From: Cucumis sativus
Lineage: Eukaryota > Streptophyta > Magnoliopsida > Cucurbitales > Cucurbitaceae
DNA: 64,000 nucleotides
Direction of reading: 5' to 3'
NCBI RefSeq assembly: GCF_000004075.3
Contig: NC_026658.2
Coordinates: 12,946,075-13,010,074, forward strand
The translations under genes and the position numbers were made by a program. This document shows positions 1 through 11,034 of this stretch, in pieces. The stretch's first letter is position 1; the number at the start of each line of letters is the position of its first letter. The notes under the pieces are model-generated. The model saw only the letters and a program-made list of their open reading frames with translations. It was not told where the DNA came from and made no database searches.

Positions 1-479
1 AATAACGTGTCGTAAGAGGTAATGATGACACAGAAACGTGAAGATGTTGGTGTAGACTTTTGACCGACGCATGATTTGTCCACAAGGTCAACACATCAGT
101 AGTAAATTAATATTGCGAACGTTGGGATGGAGCATCGACAATACGCTAATGCCGACATGGGGTCAACACATCGACCATAAGTTATTGTCGACGCCTCCAT
201 GTGCGTTGTGGAAGTCAAAATTGACGCGACGTCTGCATCGAGAAAATTTTACCATATTTTTTATTTTTATTATTTATTTTTTATTTATTAGGATCGAATT
301 TGATTTAATTCTGATTAAAATTGTAAAACGAATCATGTAAAATTAATAAAACATCAAAGCAAATATATATACCAAAATTAATTAAAATATTCAAAAAAAT
401 TACAATGACACAAAATTAAAGTATATATATACCTCCATCAATTGTTGCAAAAATTGTTGTCAGGATTGATACCTCCAGT
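1..479. other. intergenic, no gene recognised
   Basis: The first 250 bases contain several short GTCGACG/GTCAACACATCG-like words, and the remainder is AT-rich. The short open frames here have no recognisable domain. The repeated words could be subterminal repeats of a DNA transposon whose end lies outside the window, but no terminus is visible. Confidence 0.4.
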
Positions 480-1013
480 CTCCCTACAACTAGTACATGC
501 TCCATCAATTGTTGTCGGGATTGTCTCGACATTCTTCATATTGTGGCAAAGGAGATTGTTAGGCATGAATTGGGATCAAAGAGATTTGATTGGTCAACAG
601 AAAGTATACGTCATGAGACTATTATGTCATTGACTGTGAATCTTTTAACAGATGTGAGAAAATTATTTGTTGATGAAAAAGGATGTCAATCATACGATGA
701 AATAGGAAGACGAGAAAAATACGACAAACTGCTCGAGTCCCACAACCTGGCATCATGTAGTTGCAAAATTTCAAGAAACATGATTGTTATGCCATTAGAA
801 TGTAGTTGTCACTCGACAAATAAAAGTTCAAGTTTAGAGGGAAAAGATTCTCATCAAACTGAACTCAACCTAAATTCAAAGTTCATTTTCAGCAATAACA
901 TATTGGTAGATGAAGATCCTAAACAAGAGACTTACTTGCATTGCAAGTTTGAGAACTTGTGTCTCTCTTCTCTTATACAGCTTATAGTAATGAGCAAAAG
1001 ACATTTTAGCTGA
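480..1013 (+). pseudogene. unrecognised coding-like fragment
   Basis: One frame stays open for about 170 codons and ends at a TGA at 1011-1013. It contains coding-like text around residues AKEIVRHELGSKRFDW and DVRKLFVDEKGC, then a Cys/Ser-rich stretch. There is no clear ATG at the start (the frame runs through a GTG at 543), no signal peptide, no membrane segment and no family I recognise. It could be an internal exon of a host gene copied into repeats, or a spurious frame in AT-rich DNA. No splice sites were assigned. Confidence 0.25.
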
Positions 1014-1786
1014 TGATGACCGAACATTCGTCTGTTTTTACTATAATTAATGACTTTCTCTTGCCCATTTAGAAAGGTAATTTATTGAACGTATGCTCCA
1101 ATAAATTTTAGTTTTCTCTTTCTTTTTAGCATGATGTATAGGCTTCTTTTGATATGTTGATTTATAATTTGGGAATTTGGTATGCTACTCAACAATAACA
1201 TATCCTCTTTAATTATCTAGATAATTTTGGACCAAGAAGTAAAATTGTGCAAAGGATCTTGGTTAACATTAAATGAGTTCAAGAAGGATAGTTAAAGTCT
1301 AAACAACACATAAAGGTCCAAGAGGAGGTATAGGGAAAGAGGAAGGAATGGTTGGAACTCATTTCCAGCCTCTTGACCTTGGCTTAGCCCGAGGTCAAGC
1401 CAGGTGAATCAGCCTAACGCTATGCTTTGTCTGAAACCCTAAAAGTTGGTCCTAACTTCCTTTATTTTGTTTTAATAATTAATTTAATATGGTTGAGATT
1501 TGGTTGTTGAGATTGTTTATTATGATATACCTCTATATTGGGGAGGTTTGAATTATTATTTTAAGGTTCACTTTGTTCAGATATTATATATGGTTGCAGT
1601 GTCATTGACAGAAAATATGAGAGTTATTGTGTGATTCCTCATTGTTGGAAAATATATTATGATGATTGGTAAACATTCAGGATGCACTCTCAAGAACTAA
1701 TGTGTGACGATACAACATTTTGAACATAAGAGATCAATTAGCTATTCAAGGATGCTTGAAGCTAGGATTGCAAGTGGTCATTGATT
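1014..1786. other. non-coding, probably retroelement-derived
   Basis: No gene is supported here. The last ~110 bases before the purine tract at 1787 read like the decayed 3' end of a Copia polyprotein (short frames with stops), which fits the PPT and LTR that follow. The rest is anonymous AT-rich sequence. Confidence 0.35.
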
Positions 1787-1807
1787 AAGGGGGAGTAATC
1801 TTATTAA

Positions 1808-2180
1808 TGTTATGATAATTGTTATTGTACAATTTAGTTCTGATTGTTGAGTCAATTCATGGTCAGTACGTTGGTTTTTGTTGTTGTACACTTAGTCATA
1901 ACATTGTAACGATCAATTACTACACGAGCAATATAATCTCTTATCATGGATCTAAGACCTCCCAGATGTAGATGTTGTGTCATCGAACTGCGTTATCAAA
2001 GTTTGATGTGTTTCCCGTACTTTTATGTGCTTTCGTAGTTGTTTAGATGTTGTGTCATCGAACTGCATTATCAAAGTTTGATGTGTTTCCCGTACTTTTA
2101 TGTGCTTTGGTAGTTGTTTTTTCTATTATTAACTCACGGTACAACAACAGTACTACAATAACTAAGTGTGTGATTTCTCA
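1808..2180 (+). mobile_element. LTR of a Copia-type element (PPT on left, PBS on right)
   Basis: The segment starts TGTTATGATAATTG just after a purine tract AAGGGGGAG (1787-1795) and ends TTTCTCA just before a tRNA-Met-like primer site (2183-2198). A purine tract to the left is expected of a 3' LTR, and a primer site to the right is expected of a 5' LTR. This one LTR therefore has both neighbours, as at the shared LTR of tandem elements. The boundaries are my best reading, because no second LTR copy lies in the window to fix them. Confidence 0.5.
1970..2119 (+). repeat. 75-bp tandem duplication inside the LTR
   Basis: Two adjacent copies, 1970-2044 and 2045-2119, start AGATGTTGTGTCATCGAACT and differ at about two positions. 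The duplication lies within the LTR, so it lengthens the LTR by one unit. Confidence 0.85.
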
Positions 2181-2182
2181 AT

Positions 2183-2198
2183 TGGTTTCAGAGCAGGT
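2183..2198 (+). other. primer-binding site (tRNA-Met-like)
   Basis: TGGTTTCAGAGCAGGT resembles the TGGTATCAGAGC primer site of plant Copia elements with one mismatch. It lies two bases after the proposed LTR end. No gag follows; about 120 bases on, the sequence turns into the ~180-bp repeat. Confidence 0.6.
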
Positions 2199-2314
2199 TG
2201 ACGCTGGTTCATTGACTTTTCAATGGCGTTCATCAGGGATCGTGGTTTAACAACTCGAAGCGTAAGGTGTCATGAATGCGAAGTATCCTCTGATAGCGAG
2301 TTCAAGGAATTTGG

Positions 2315-2671
2315 GAGATTGTTCTAAGTGGGGTCGTTTCTTTCTAAGTCATTGGCCTTTTCTTCTGCGTTTCAGGACAAAACCAAAAAACTGAGTTTGG
2401 GGCATCATCGTTTGACTTTTGTGGGCAAGAAACTTTGATATCACTTAAAATCGGACCACCCAGTTGTTAGATGTGAACTTTGAAGGCCTCCGACACTGTT
2501 CTAAGTGGGGTCGTTTCTTTCTAGGCCATTGGCCCTTTCTTCAGCGTTTCGGAACGGAACCAAAAAACTAAGTCTGGGGCATCACCGTTTGACTTTTGTG
2601 GGCAAGAAACTTTGATATAACTCACAATTGGACCACACAGTAGTTAGATGTGAAATTTCGAGGCCTCCGAG
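2315..2671 (-). repeat. two copies of the ~180-bp LINE ORF1-associated repeat
   Basis: Two tandem units about 177 bp apart share GTTCTAAGTGGGGTCGTTTC and GACTTTTGTGGGCAAGAA. They are diverged relatives of the seven-anchor array at 18.6-19.8 kb, in the same orientation. The second unit stops at the first base of the Copia LTR at 2672, so the retrotransposon truncates or separates the array. Confidence 0.75.
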
Positions 2672-4593
2672 TGATAGAACTAAGTCATGCACAACGGAAA
2701 AAGAATCGAATTTCTACCCTAATTGCCACAATTAACATGTAACCATGAACTAATCAAATTAGGGTTTTAAGAAATATTACCTTTGAAGCTTTCAAAAGGT
2801 TTGATATCTTCTTACCAATTCTAACCGAGACCACCACTAGCACTCAACTGCTATCCTCTAGACAAAGAACCGGGTTGTGGGACCCAATTTTGGTGTAGAA
2901 AGTAATGGAGATAAAATGGGATTGGAATGTTTTTTTTCTTTTGTTGAGATGATGAAAATGATAAAAGAGGCAAAAGTTCTTCAACATTTGAAGACACCTC
3001 TACTTATAACCTAATTACATGCAAAAATGCATGCAATTCATTTCCCAAATCTCAACACCTAATGTTCCACTAACAATTAGTGGAACTTAGTTGGCGAGGT
3101 GTCTATATCTCATATAGCCACATATCCCACTAAGAGTTAGTGGGATTATCCAACAAAATGTTGGATTTTTCCACTAACTTAGTCCAAGGGTAAAATGGTC
3201 ATTAGATATTTCTAGTCAAAAGTCAAACTTTGACTTTTCGTAGTCAAAAGTCAATATTTTGACTTTTTACCATTTTGTCCGTCTTGACTAATTCCAACCT
3301 CCCGAGCATGAATCCGTATTCATTTTTCCAAAATTCAAATCACATTTGAATATAAGGCCGGTCAAAGTTTGACTTTTTAAAGTCAAAAGTCAACATTTTG
3401 ACTTTTTACTATTTTTGACCAATTCCATCAATTCCGAGCTTCTTAGTATGAATCCGCATTCATACTTATAATATGTAAAACATAAAGATCTATTTCTAAT
3501 TAGAAGACCGACGACTATATCACTATATTTGTCGGTTTCCCTTTCTTCTCCCAATTCTCCCAATTCGACTTATTTCATCACACTGTTCTACATATGAGCT
3601 AGCAGAGGAACCTAATGGACCTATAGATCATGGGCTCCAACGATTCAAGATTAACTAGCTAAACTCTTTTAAACCGAGTTAATCAACATTCGTTAACTAA
3701 CGGGTCATTCCACTAAAGTCCCGTAGTTGCACTCCCCTCACTATAGATATATTTGTGTCCATTTGATAAAACCATAATCAGTAAGTTAATCCTTCACAGG
3801 TTGCTCGTAACCTTGGCTGGGTCAAAATACCGTTTTACCCCCAAGATTACATCTTGCTCCTTAAGTCCCACTAATCCACTATTGAACAATTCGTTTAAGG
3901 TTCAACCTATAAACTTAATCCCTCTCGGGCCAATGAGAGGGTGGGGCCCCTTGTTCAAGACTTGGATTCAGTGCTTAAGAGAACAACCTATCTACTAACC
4001 CTAAAGCGGGTAGGAGTGAATTCCATCTTGTACCCTATGTTTCCAGCTAGCCACCCGATCTTACCCCTGAAATGGGAGGCTTATTGGGCCAACGCTGATG
4101 AGCTGCTCTCACCTATGCAGATCTAAGGATAATCTCGTGTGAACAGGAGTTCATAGTTAACTCAGGATTAAGACTAAGTTACCTAGGTCATCAATAATTG
4201 AGATAGTCAGTTTTAAACAGTAAACGGTGTTATAACGTAAAAAAGACTAATTCATGGTTCAGTCTTATGTAAACATTTTACATAGGATGCCCCCACTTTC
4301 ATTTCTCTACATGAACGATTAGGATCACCTCGTTTGTACTACAAAGTGGGCCGCATCCATAGTTTCTCTAAATAAGGCGCCCAACCTTTATTTCATATAC
4401 TATAGACTATTTAGGCTATATACTCGAACTTGATCCACGTTTATGTTTACACATAAAGTTCAAGTTTATTCAAAAATAGCCTTGGAACTTGATTTATTGG
4501 ATTTAAGATTATAATATTTAATTTCTCAATAACAACTTTATTGAACATAATATAATTTACAAACTACGAGTTTTAGGACAAAAAATTCCAACA
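2672..4593 (-). mobile_element. Copia 3' LTR, ~1.9 kb
   Basis: On the minus strand the LTR starts TGTTGGAATTTTTTGTCC at 4593 and ends TTCTATCA at 2672. A polypurine tract AAGTGGGAG lies immediately upstream (minus-strand sense) and RNase H codons precede it, which fixes this as a 3' LTR. Its start shares CCTAAAACTCGTAG and overall length with the solo LTR at 9087-11029, so the two belong to related families. The open frames inside (for example 3753-4126) are fortuitous. The 5' part of the element is missing. Confidence 0.8.
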
Positions 4594-4697
4594 AACTCCC
4601 ACTTGGACTAAAATTCCTAGTGGTATGAGAGATGTGGTGTGAGAGAATATATATGAAACTAGGGCACATGGCCAATAAGTCTCCCACTTGTCCTAGT

Positions 4698-4922
4698 TTA
4701 CAAACATCGTAGACCTAAACTGTGTAGGTGACCCTCAAACACTTTAGCCGTGAGGGCTTTTGTAAAACGATCAGCAATGTTTTGCTGAGAAGAAATCTGG
4801 GTTACTACAACGTCACCACGATGTACAATTTCCCTGATAAGATGGTACTTGTGTTCAATATGCTTTCCTCTTTTATGGCTTCTAGGTTCTCTTGAATTTG
4901 CAACTGCACCACTGTTGTCACA
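4698..4922 (-). pseudogene. Copia RNase H C-terminus (truncated)
   Basis: The minus-strand frame shows the end of a Ty1/copia RNase H: CDNSGAVA near the break, then KHIEHKYHLIREIV, then a DxFTKAL-type motif (ADRFTKAL) and the usual C-terminal tail. It ends about 100 bases before the 3' LTR, as expected. Everything upstream (gag, protease, integrase, RT) is gone: at about 4920 the sequence jumps to LINE DNA of the opposite strand. A 14-bp direct repeat CAACTGCACCACTG (4901-4914 and 4921-4934) marks the junction. Confidence 0.8.
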
Positions 4923-4934
4923 ACTGCACCACTG

Positions 4935-5379
4935 GGGTGGGGGAAGTATTCCTAAGCATTCCTTTTGTGCTTGGTTGGCTATCAAGGATAGATTAGGTAC
5001 TAGGGATACGTTAAGTCTATGGGATAAGTCGATTCCTTTGTCTTGTATTCTTTGCAGGGGGAACTATGAGTCTCGTTATCATTTGTTCTTTTCTTGTCCT
5101 TTTGGATGGGAAATCTGGTCTGCGATCCTTATGTTTATGTCCTCTTCTCATAGGATCGGGTATTGGAGGGTTGAGTTGTCTTGGGTTTTCCATCAGGGAA
5201 TAGGGAAGGGGGTGAGGAAAAAGTTGTGGCGTCTTCTTTGGTGTGCTACGAATTACTTCATTTGGCAGGAGCGTAATCATCGCCTTCATGGAGGTCAAGC
5301 TCGTGAGCCTATGATTATTTTCCAGCTCATTCGTTCTTGCATTAGGCCTCGTACTGCTTCTTGGTCGAATATATTTTAG
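4935..5379 (+). pseudogene. LINE ORF2 C-terminus, zf-RVT region
   Basis: The plus-strand frame encodes the C-terminal zinc-binding region typical of plant L1-type LINE ORF2 (zf-RVT): HSFCAWLAIKDRLGTRD, then CILCRGNYESRYHLFFSC, then the FIWQERNHRLHGGQ end motif and a stop at 5379. It is cut at its left end by the Copia junction. The open frame that crosses from 4849 is a chimera of antisense Copia and sense LINE and is not a gene. The same segment occurs inverted immediately to the right. Confidence 0.85.
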
Positions 5380-5800
5380 AAGCCCTAATCCACGATCGAA
5401 TGAGCTAAAAAATAATCATAGGCACACGAGTTTGACCTCCATGAAGACGATGATTACGCTCTTGCCAAATGAAGTAAATCGTAGCACACCAAAGAAGACG
5501 CCACAACTTTTTCCTCACCCCCTTCCCTATTCCCTGATGGCAAATCCAAGACAACTCCACCCCTCAATACCCGATCCTATGAGAAGAGGACATAAACATA
5601 AGGATCCTAGACCAGATTTCCCACCCAAAAGGACAAGAAAAGAACAAATGATTCTGAGACTCATAGTTCCCCCCACAAAGAACACAAGACAAAGGAATTG
5701 ACCTATCCCACCGATTTAACCTATCCCTAATATCCAATCTATCTCTAATAGCCAACCAAGCACAAAAGGAATGATTAGGAATATTTCCCCCACCCCACAG
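4935..5800. repeat. large LINE palindrome (tail-to-tail)
   Basis: The arms 4935-5339 and about 5392-5800 are reverse complements: the same zf-RVT coding text is read on + in the left arm and on - in the right arm. The unpaired centre is about 50 bp. The arms differ at scattered positions, so this looks like two diverged LINE 3' ends joined tail to tail and not a recent palindromic duplication. Confidence 0.8.
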
Positions 5801-6481
5801 TAATCCCGACCAGCCAACCCTAATACTACGAGGACGAATAGTCTCCCATGCACTAGTAACCAAAAACCCATCGTGACTACCCGGAATCCAGACCCACCTA
5901 TCCTCAACACTCTCACACGGCCTAACTCCCTAAATCCTATCCCAAATGTCCATCAATTCCAAAGAAACACGCGACCACCTTCATTCACCATCCAGACCCA
6001 TGAAATCCGAAAGCATCACATTTCATTGACTACCCGCATCATAAATCACCCTCTTTCCATACTGCTGAATGATCAAACCACCCTGTAACCATGGATCTAA
6101 CCACACTCTACTCCTCCTTCCATCTCCCACCTCCATCCTAACATGATCTTTAAGGAAATCCCGCTTACGCAAGATGACCCTAAAACACCAAGATCGACCA
6201 ACCCCAACATCAATCTCCCATAACGATCTCCCTTTAAGGATATAAGCTTCCACCCAAGCAACCCATAAAGAGCCAGATTTCACGAGCAACAACCATAAGA
6301 TCTTCATTGTGCTCGCTATATTACAAGAAGATCCATCGCAAATAGCAAAACCTTCCTCATCAAAAGGAAGGCAAACCTCATTCCAGGCCACTTTTACACC
6401 ACCTCTACCCTCCTCCTTACCTCTCCACAGATATGACCTCAAGATCTTATCAACATCTCTGTGGAATTTCGCAGGAAGCAC
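5397..6481 (-). pseudogene. LINE copy A: ORF2 C-terminal part with zf-RVT
   Basis: Minus-strand reading gives the part of ORF2 after the RT: SYLWRGKEEGRGGVKVAWNE, then EAYILKGRSLWEIDVGVGRS, VWLDPWLQGG, then the zf-RVT Cys/His region (CVLCGGNYESQNHLFFSC) near 5640-5690. Stops and frameshifts break it into frames 6023-6481, 5716-5916 and 5564-5863, so it is a pseudogene. It continues the ORF2 of the copy that runs leftward from about 12.4 kb, and its last codons form the right arm of the palindrome. Confidence 0.8.
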
Positions 6482-6499
6482 GAAAACACTAGCTCAATA

Positions 6500-7722
6500 A
6501 ACTTGTAGACTCCGAAGAACAGAGCAAACAAGTTGAAGCCTGCCTGCAAAAGATAACACTCTAGCAGACCAAGACCGAATACGACTGGTTATCCATTGAA
6601 TAAGGGAATCACAATCAGAACTCTGTAACCTTCCTGAGAGAAGAGGAAGCCAAGATAACGATTAGGGAGGTGACCCATCATAAAACCCATACTCGCTTCT
6701 AACGGAGAAGCTTCCACACTATTAACCCCCACAAGAAAAATAGAACTTTTCCTAAGATTTGCAAACAACCCCAATAGCTCACCAAACCTCTGAATAGTTT
6801 CTTTTATGAAACTCATAGAATATTTTTCAGTAGCACAAAAGATGATTAGATCATCCGCAAAAGTAAGATGAGTTATTCTGACCTTCTCACAAAACTGATG
6901 GAACTAAAAATGGGGATAATGGATCACCCTATCTAAATCCTTTCCTCCCACGGAAAAAACCTTCCAACAATCCATTAATCATAATGGAGAACATTAGAAA
7001 GGTGACACAAGAGCAAACCCAACTCACAAATCTCAAAGGGGTTTCAATAGCAATCAACAGTCCAAAGAGGAAATCCCAATTAACAGAATCATATGCTTTT
7101 TGGAGGTCAACCTTCATAGTGCACCTAGGTTTTCTTGTGTTCATATGGTAACGCCCTAGAAGCTCCAGACAAAGAAGAATATTATCAATAATACTCCTCC
7201 AAGAGATGAAAGTAGACTGATTTCCACTTATAAAAGAAGGAAGCCACACATGAAGCCTATCAGCCAATATTCTTGAGATACATTTGTAAATCACATTACA
7301 ATGAAATCCTCCAACCGATCAGCACCATTCCTTTTAGGAATAAGCGTAATAGCAGTAGTATTCACCCCTTGAGGAAAGTAATTAGTCTCAAAGAAGTGTA
7401 AGATGGCATCACAGAAATCCTCCCCAACCACCGTTCAAGCTCCTTTGAAAAAGCCAACCGAATACCCATCAGGTCCTGGTGCCTTTCCACTATCCATGAA
7501 AAACATAACGCGTCTCACCTCTTCCCTACCAATTAACGCCTGAAGGGCCTGGTAGCACTCATCAGTCCATCTAAACTGAACAATATCCTCAATACTAGGA
7601 GAAAGCTCTTTGTAACCAATATTCTGGAATCTCAGAGTATTTTTCAAATAATTATCTACCACTTGAGTCACCTGATCATGGTTAGTCAACTGAGTACCAT
7701 TTGGATCAACAACTGAACGCAA
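6500..7722 (-). pseudogene. LINE copy A: reverse transcriptase
   Basis: On the minus strand the RT core is readable in order: MDSGKAPGPDGYSVGFFKGA (end of 7435-7722 frame), IYKCISRILADRLH, QSTFISWRSIIDNILL, MKVDLQKAYDSVNWDFL, and an FADD active-site box at about 6840-6870 (LTFADDLIIFC in translation). Several frameshifts and stops separate these blocks, so no intact RT is made. The order and motifs are those of plant L1-clade LINEs. Confidence 0.82.
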
Positions 7723-7800
7723 TGCATTACTGCTTTGCCTTGATCGAACAAACTGATGAAAAAAGGCAGTATTCTGATCACCTAACTTCAGCCACCGAAT

Positions 7801-8899
7801 TCACAACTTTTGGCGCATAGTGGCTTCCTCTACTCTAACCATTCTCCAAAAATTCACCGTAGCTAAACTAGCTTGATTACTTAGCTCCTCCGACAGAGGG
7901 TTTATCTCTACCTCTCTCTGAGCTTGATCCATGGTATCCTTAGCAAGACGGACATCCTCACTTATGGTCTGGATGTGCTTATCAAAATGGTTGCGTAGAA
8001 TCGGTTTGAGATTCCTTAAGTTCTTCACAAAACTCACAATCGAAGAAACTCTAGAGTCCCTGGTCCAAATAGAGGAAACTACATCCAAAAAGGAAGAATC
8101 TTCAACCCAATGATTAAAGAAACGAAAAGAGACCACCCGCTGACTCCATTGGTAGCTGGGATAAACAAGGATGGAAGAATGATCAGAAATACCCCAAGGG
8201 AGAACGTTAACCCTCATGTTAGGCCAAGCACTAAGGCCCTCATCATTCACTAGGATACGATCTAGCCTCCTCATCAAACCCGACCCATGGATCTTGCTAG
8301 TCCAGGTAAACCAGTTTTCCTGAACCGAGGGTTCAACAAGGTCCGCCTCTCCAATAGCCATGTCAAATTCCTCCATATCCCCACAATTTGGAGCGCCCTC
8401 GAAGGCTTCAGAATGAATTATGATGGTACTAAAATCCCCCATGACCATACCCGGCCCTCTCCAACCAGCAAAAATCTGAGTCATGCGCCTCCACAAATCA
8501 CGTCTCTCTATATTACTATTAGAGGCATACACACACATAACCTTTCTACTCTCCCCTGAAATCAAATCTGTGACCAAACTAGAAATAAACTGATCGATAA
8601 CCTCGTGAGTCGTGAACACGAATCTGTTACGTTTCCACATAACCCACATTCGACCTACTCCACTATTGCTATAGTTACTAGTGAACCCCCCACGAATCAC
8701 CAATCCTACCAGAGATCGAGTCAAAATTCTCCTTCCGAACTCTAGTATTCAGGATGCAACAGAAACCCACCGTAGACTCAGCGAGGAAATCCTTCACTGC
8801 TCTACACTTAACAGGGTTATTAAGGCCCCACACATTCCAAAAGCACCAAATAATCATAAGATCCTCTGGGAGCTTGTGCTCCAAGAGGATTGTCATCAC
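7801..8899 (-). pseudogene. LINE copy A: AP endonuclease domain
   Basis: ORF2 begins near 8899 (WCFWNVWGLNNPVK, the usual 'W N xRG L' start), changes frame near 8700, then runs 307 codons from 8724 to 7801. Endonuclease motifs are visible: MGDFS (Ser at the usual Asn), WFTWTSKIHGSGLMRRLDR, and the SDHS signature (GISDHSSIL). The Asn to Ser change and the frameshift argue that this copy cannot cut target DNA. It continues into the RT at 7722. Confidence 0.82.
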
Positions 8900-9081
8900 A
8901 AGGATTGCTCAACAGAACCATAGAAGAGTTATCTACGCGTAGGGGCAGAGGAGAGCCATCCACTATAGATAGTGCCCATTTATCCCCTTTTTCCTCCTCC
9001 ATGAGGCTGCCAAAAGAGTTTGTCATAGTCATTTTCGCTCTTTTCCCTTTTTCCCGGATAGAGATCATCCCCCTCTTCCTT
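8820..9081 (-). pseudogene. LINE copy A: ORF1 C-terminus (right of solo LTR)
   Basis: The frame carries ORF1 C-terminal text (ISIREKGKRAKMTMTNSFGS, then EEKGDKWALSIVDGSPLP) that matches the end of ORF1 in copy B at 14650-14877. It is separated from the rest of ORF1 (11035-11706) by the 1.9-kb LTR at 9087-11029. Confidence 0.82.
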
Positions 9082-9086
9082 CTATC

Positions 9087-11029
9087 TGTTGGGATTTATG
9101 CCCTAAAACTCGTAGATTGTAAATATAATCCATTCACCGTTATTAATAAAGTGTTATTATTGTAATAATTGTTATTGATTAAATTATTATTTTTGTCTTA
9201 ATAACCCAAATCCAATAAACTAACATCTAAGTTGTTTAATGTGTCTTGAATAGTATGTAGAGACATATAGGGACCAATGTTCAAAATCAACTTAAATGGT
9301 CTATAATATAGGGATAAGGTTGTATACCTTACCCTAGTAACACTATTGATACGACTCACTTTGTATTTGATACAAACGCAATGATCCAACGCGTTTGTGT
9401 AGTTGACATGCGAGTGAGGGTATCCTATGCAATGAGTTTGCATAAGACCGGACCGCGAATTAGTATCCACTAGATGTAACTCCATTAACTAGTTAGGTTT
9501 CTATTTCATTAGGATGACCCAAGTAACTTAGTCTTAATCCTGAGTGTGTTATAAACTCCTGTTCGTGAGGGATTGTCCTTTGATTTGTACGGGTGAGAGT
9601 GGTCAGATCGTCGACTCAATAAGCTTATCATTTTGGGGACAAGACCGAGTGGGGAGCTGGGAACATAATTACACAAGATGGAATTCACTCATTCCCTACT
9701 TTAGGGTAAGTAGATGAGTGTTCCCTTAAATGGTGTCTCCAGGTCTTAAACAAAGTGCCCTTCCCAATCCATGGCACGAAAGGGGTCTCTGTTTATTGGT
9801 AGGACCATAAACAGGTTGTTCATTGGAGGAGCACTGGTATTTACGGATTAGAGGTAACACAAGGGTAAAATGGTAAATTGACCCAGCTGGTGTTACGAAC
9901 ACTCGTGAAGGACTAATTTACTGTTATTGGTCTATATCTGTGGACACAGAAATATATCTACAATGAAAAGAGTTCATCTGTGAGTTTTTAGTGAAGTATA
10001 CACATAGTTAACGAATATTTATTAATGTGGTTAATGAGTTTAGCCAATTAATCTCAGATCGTTGTAGCTTTTGATCTGTAGGTTCTTCCTAGCTCGTAAA
10101 GGGTAATGAGATTTATCTATATTGGTTGTAATTTGAAATGTCCAAATATACTTAGGGAATTAGTTTAATGTATAGTGATACATTGTAATATAAAATTTAT
10201 GAAACTTTATTATAAATTTAATTTTGGATATGATTCGAAATTAATTTATGAGAGATAAAATATTAGAATGAGTTTAAATATTAATGTGAATTGGATTCAT
10301 ATTAAAATTATTAGTTATGAGAGAAACTTATATTTGAATATGATTCAAATTTAATTTAAGTTAAATATCTTATATTTAACTTAGCTATTAATTAATTAAA
10401 GAATTAATTAATAATTTAGTTTTATTTAATTAAATTTATAAATTGATATTACATAAATATTAATTAAATATGATATATTAATTATATTAATAAGATATTG
10501 GAGAGATATTTATTCAAATAAGACTTGAATGAAATATTAATTAAATATAATTTACTTAATTATTAACTAATTGATTAATTGTTAATTAATTAGTAGATTT
10601 GATATTAAGAATCTCATGATTCTCTCTTACTCCTTTTCCTATTCCATGCAGAAAAAAGAGCTATAAATATCTAAAAGAAAACAATTTTCTTCAGCCAAGT
10701 TCATTAAGAGAAAAAAAATCAAAGCTTTTTCTCTCTACAAAAAGAGTTTCTCTCAAACATCTCTAAACATTTTTCCATCTCAATTGGTTCCCACAAATCA
10801 ATCTCATCCCGGAGGATAGGAAGGTCTCCGACGGGTGGTGTCCCAATTTTGGAGATTGATTTGTAAATTCAGAGACGTCATCGAAAGTAAGTTCTCGTAT
10901 CTTATCTTTAAAAGCATGCTTAGAATCTATTTAAAATTTTGTCAATGTACCGGTATTTTAATATTCCCAAATTAATTTGAAAAATGGTTCTTTAAATTAT
11001 TCTACTGCCATAGGACTTTTATCTCTTCA
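9087..11029 (+). mobile_element. solo LTR (1943 bp) with 5-bp TSD, inside LINE ORF1
   Basis: The segment begins TGTTGGGATTTATG and ends TTATCTCTTCA, with TG...CA termini. It is bounded by a perfect 5-bp duplication CTATC at 9082-9086 and 11030-11034. There is no primer site, gag or pol between, so it is a solo LTR left by LTR-LTR recombination. Outside it, the ORF1 reading frame of LINE copy A resumes on both sides. The start CCTAAAACTCGTAG is shared with the Copia 3' LTR at 2672-4593, which points to a related Copia family. Its interior is AT-rich and has no genes. Confidence 0.92.
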
Positions 11030-11034
11030 CTATC

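Noticed and set aside
3753..4126. Two overlapping plus-strand frames
   Set aside because: They lie inside the Copia LTR on the opposite strand and have no recognisable product.
4849..5379. 176-codon open frame
   Set aside because: Its first part is antisense Copia RNase H and its second part is LINE zf-RVT, so it is a junction artefact and not a gene.
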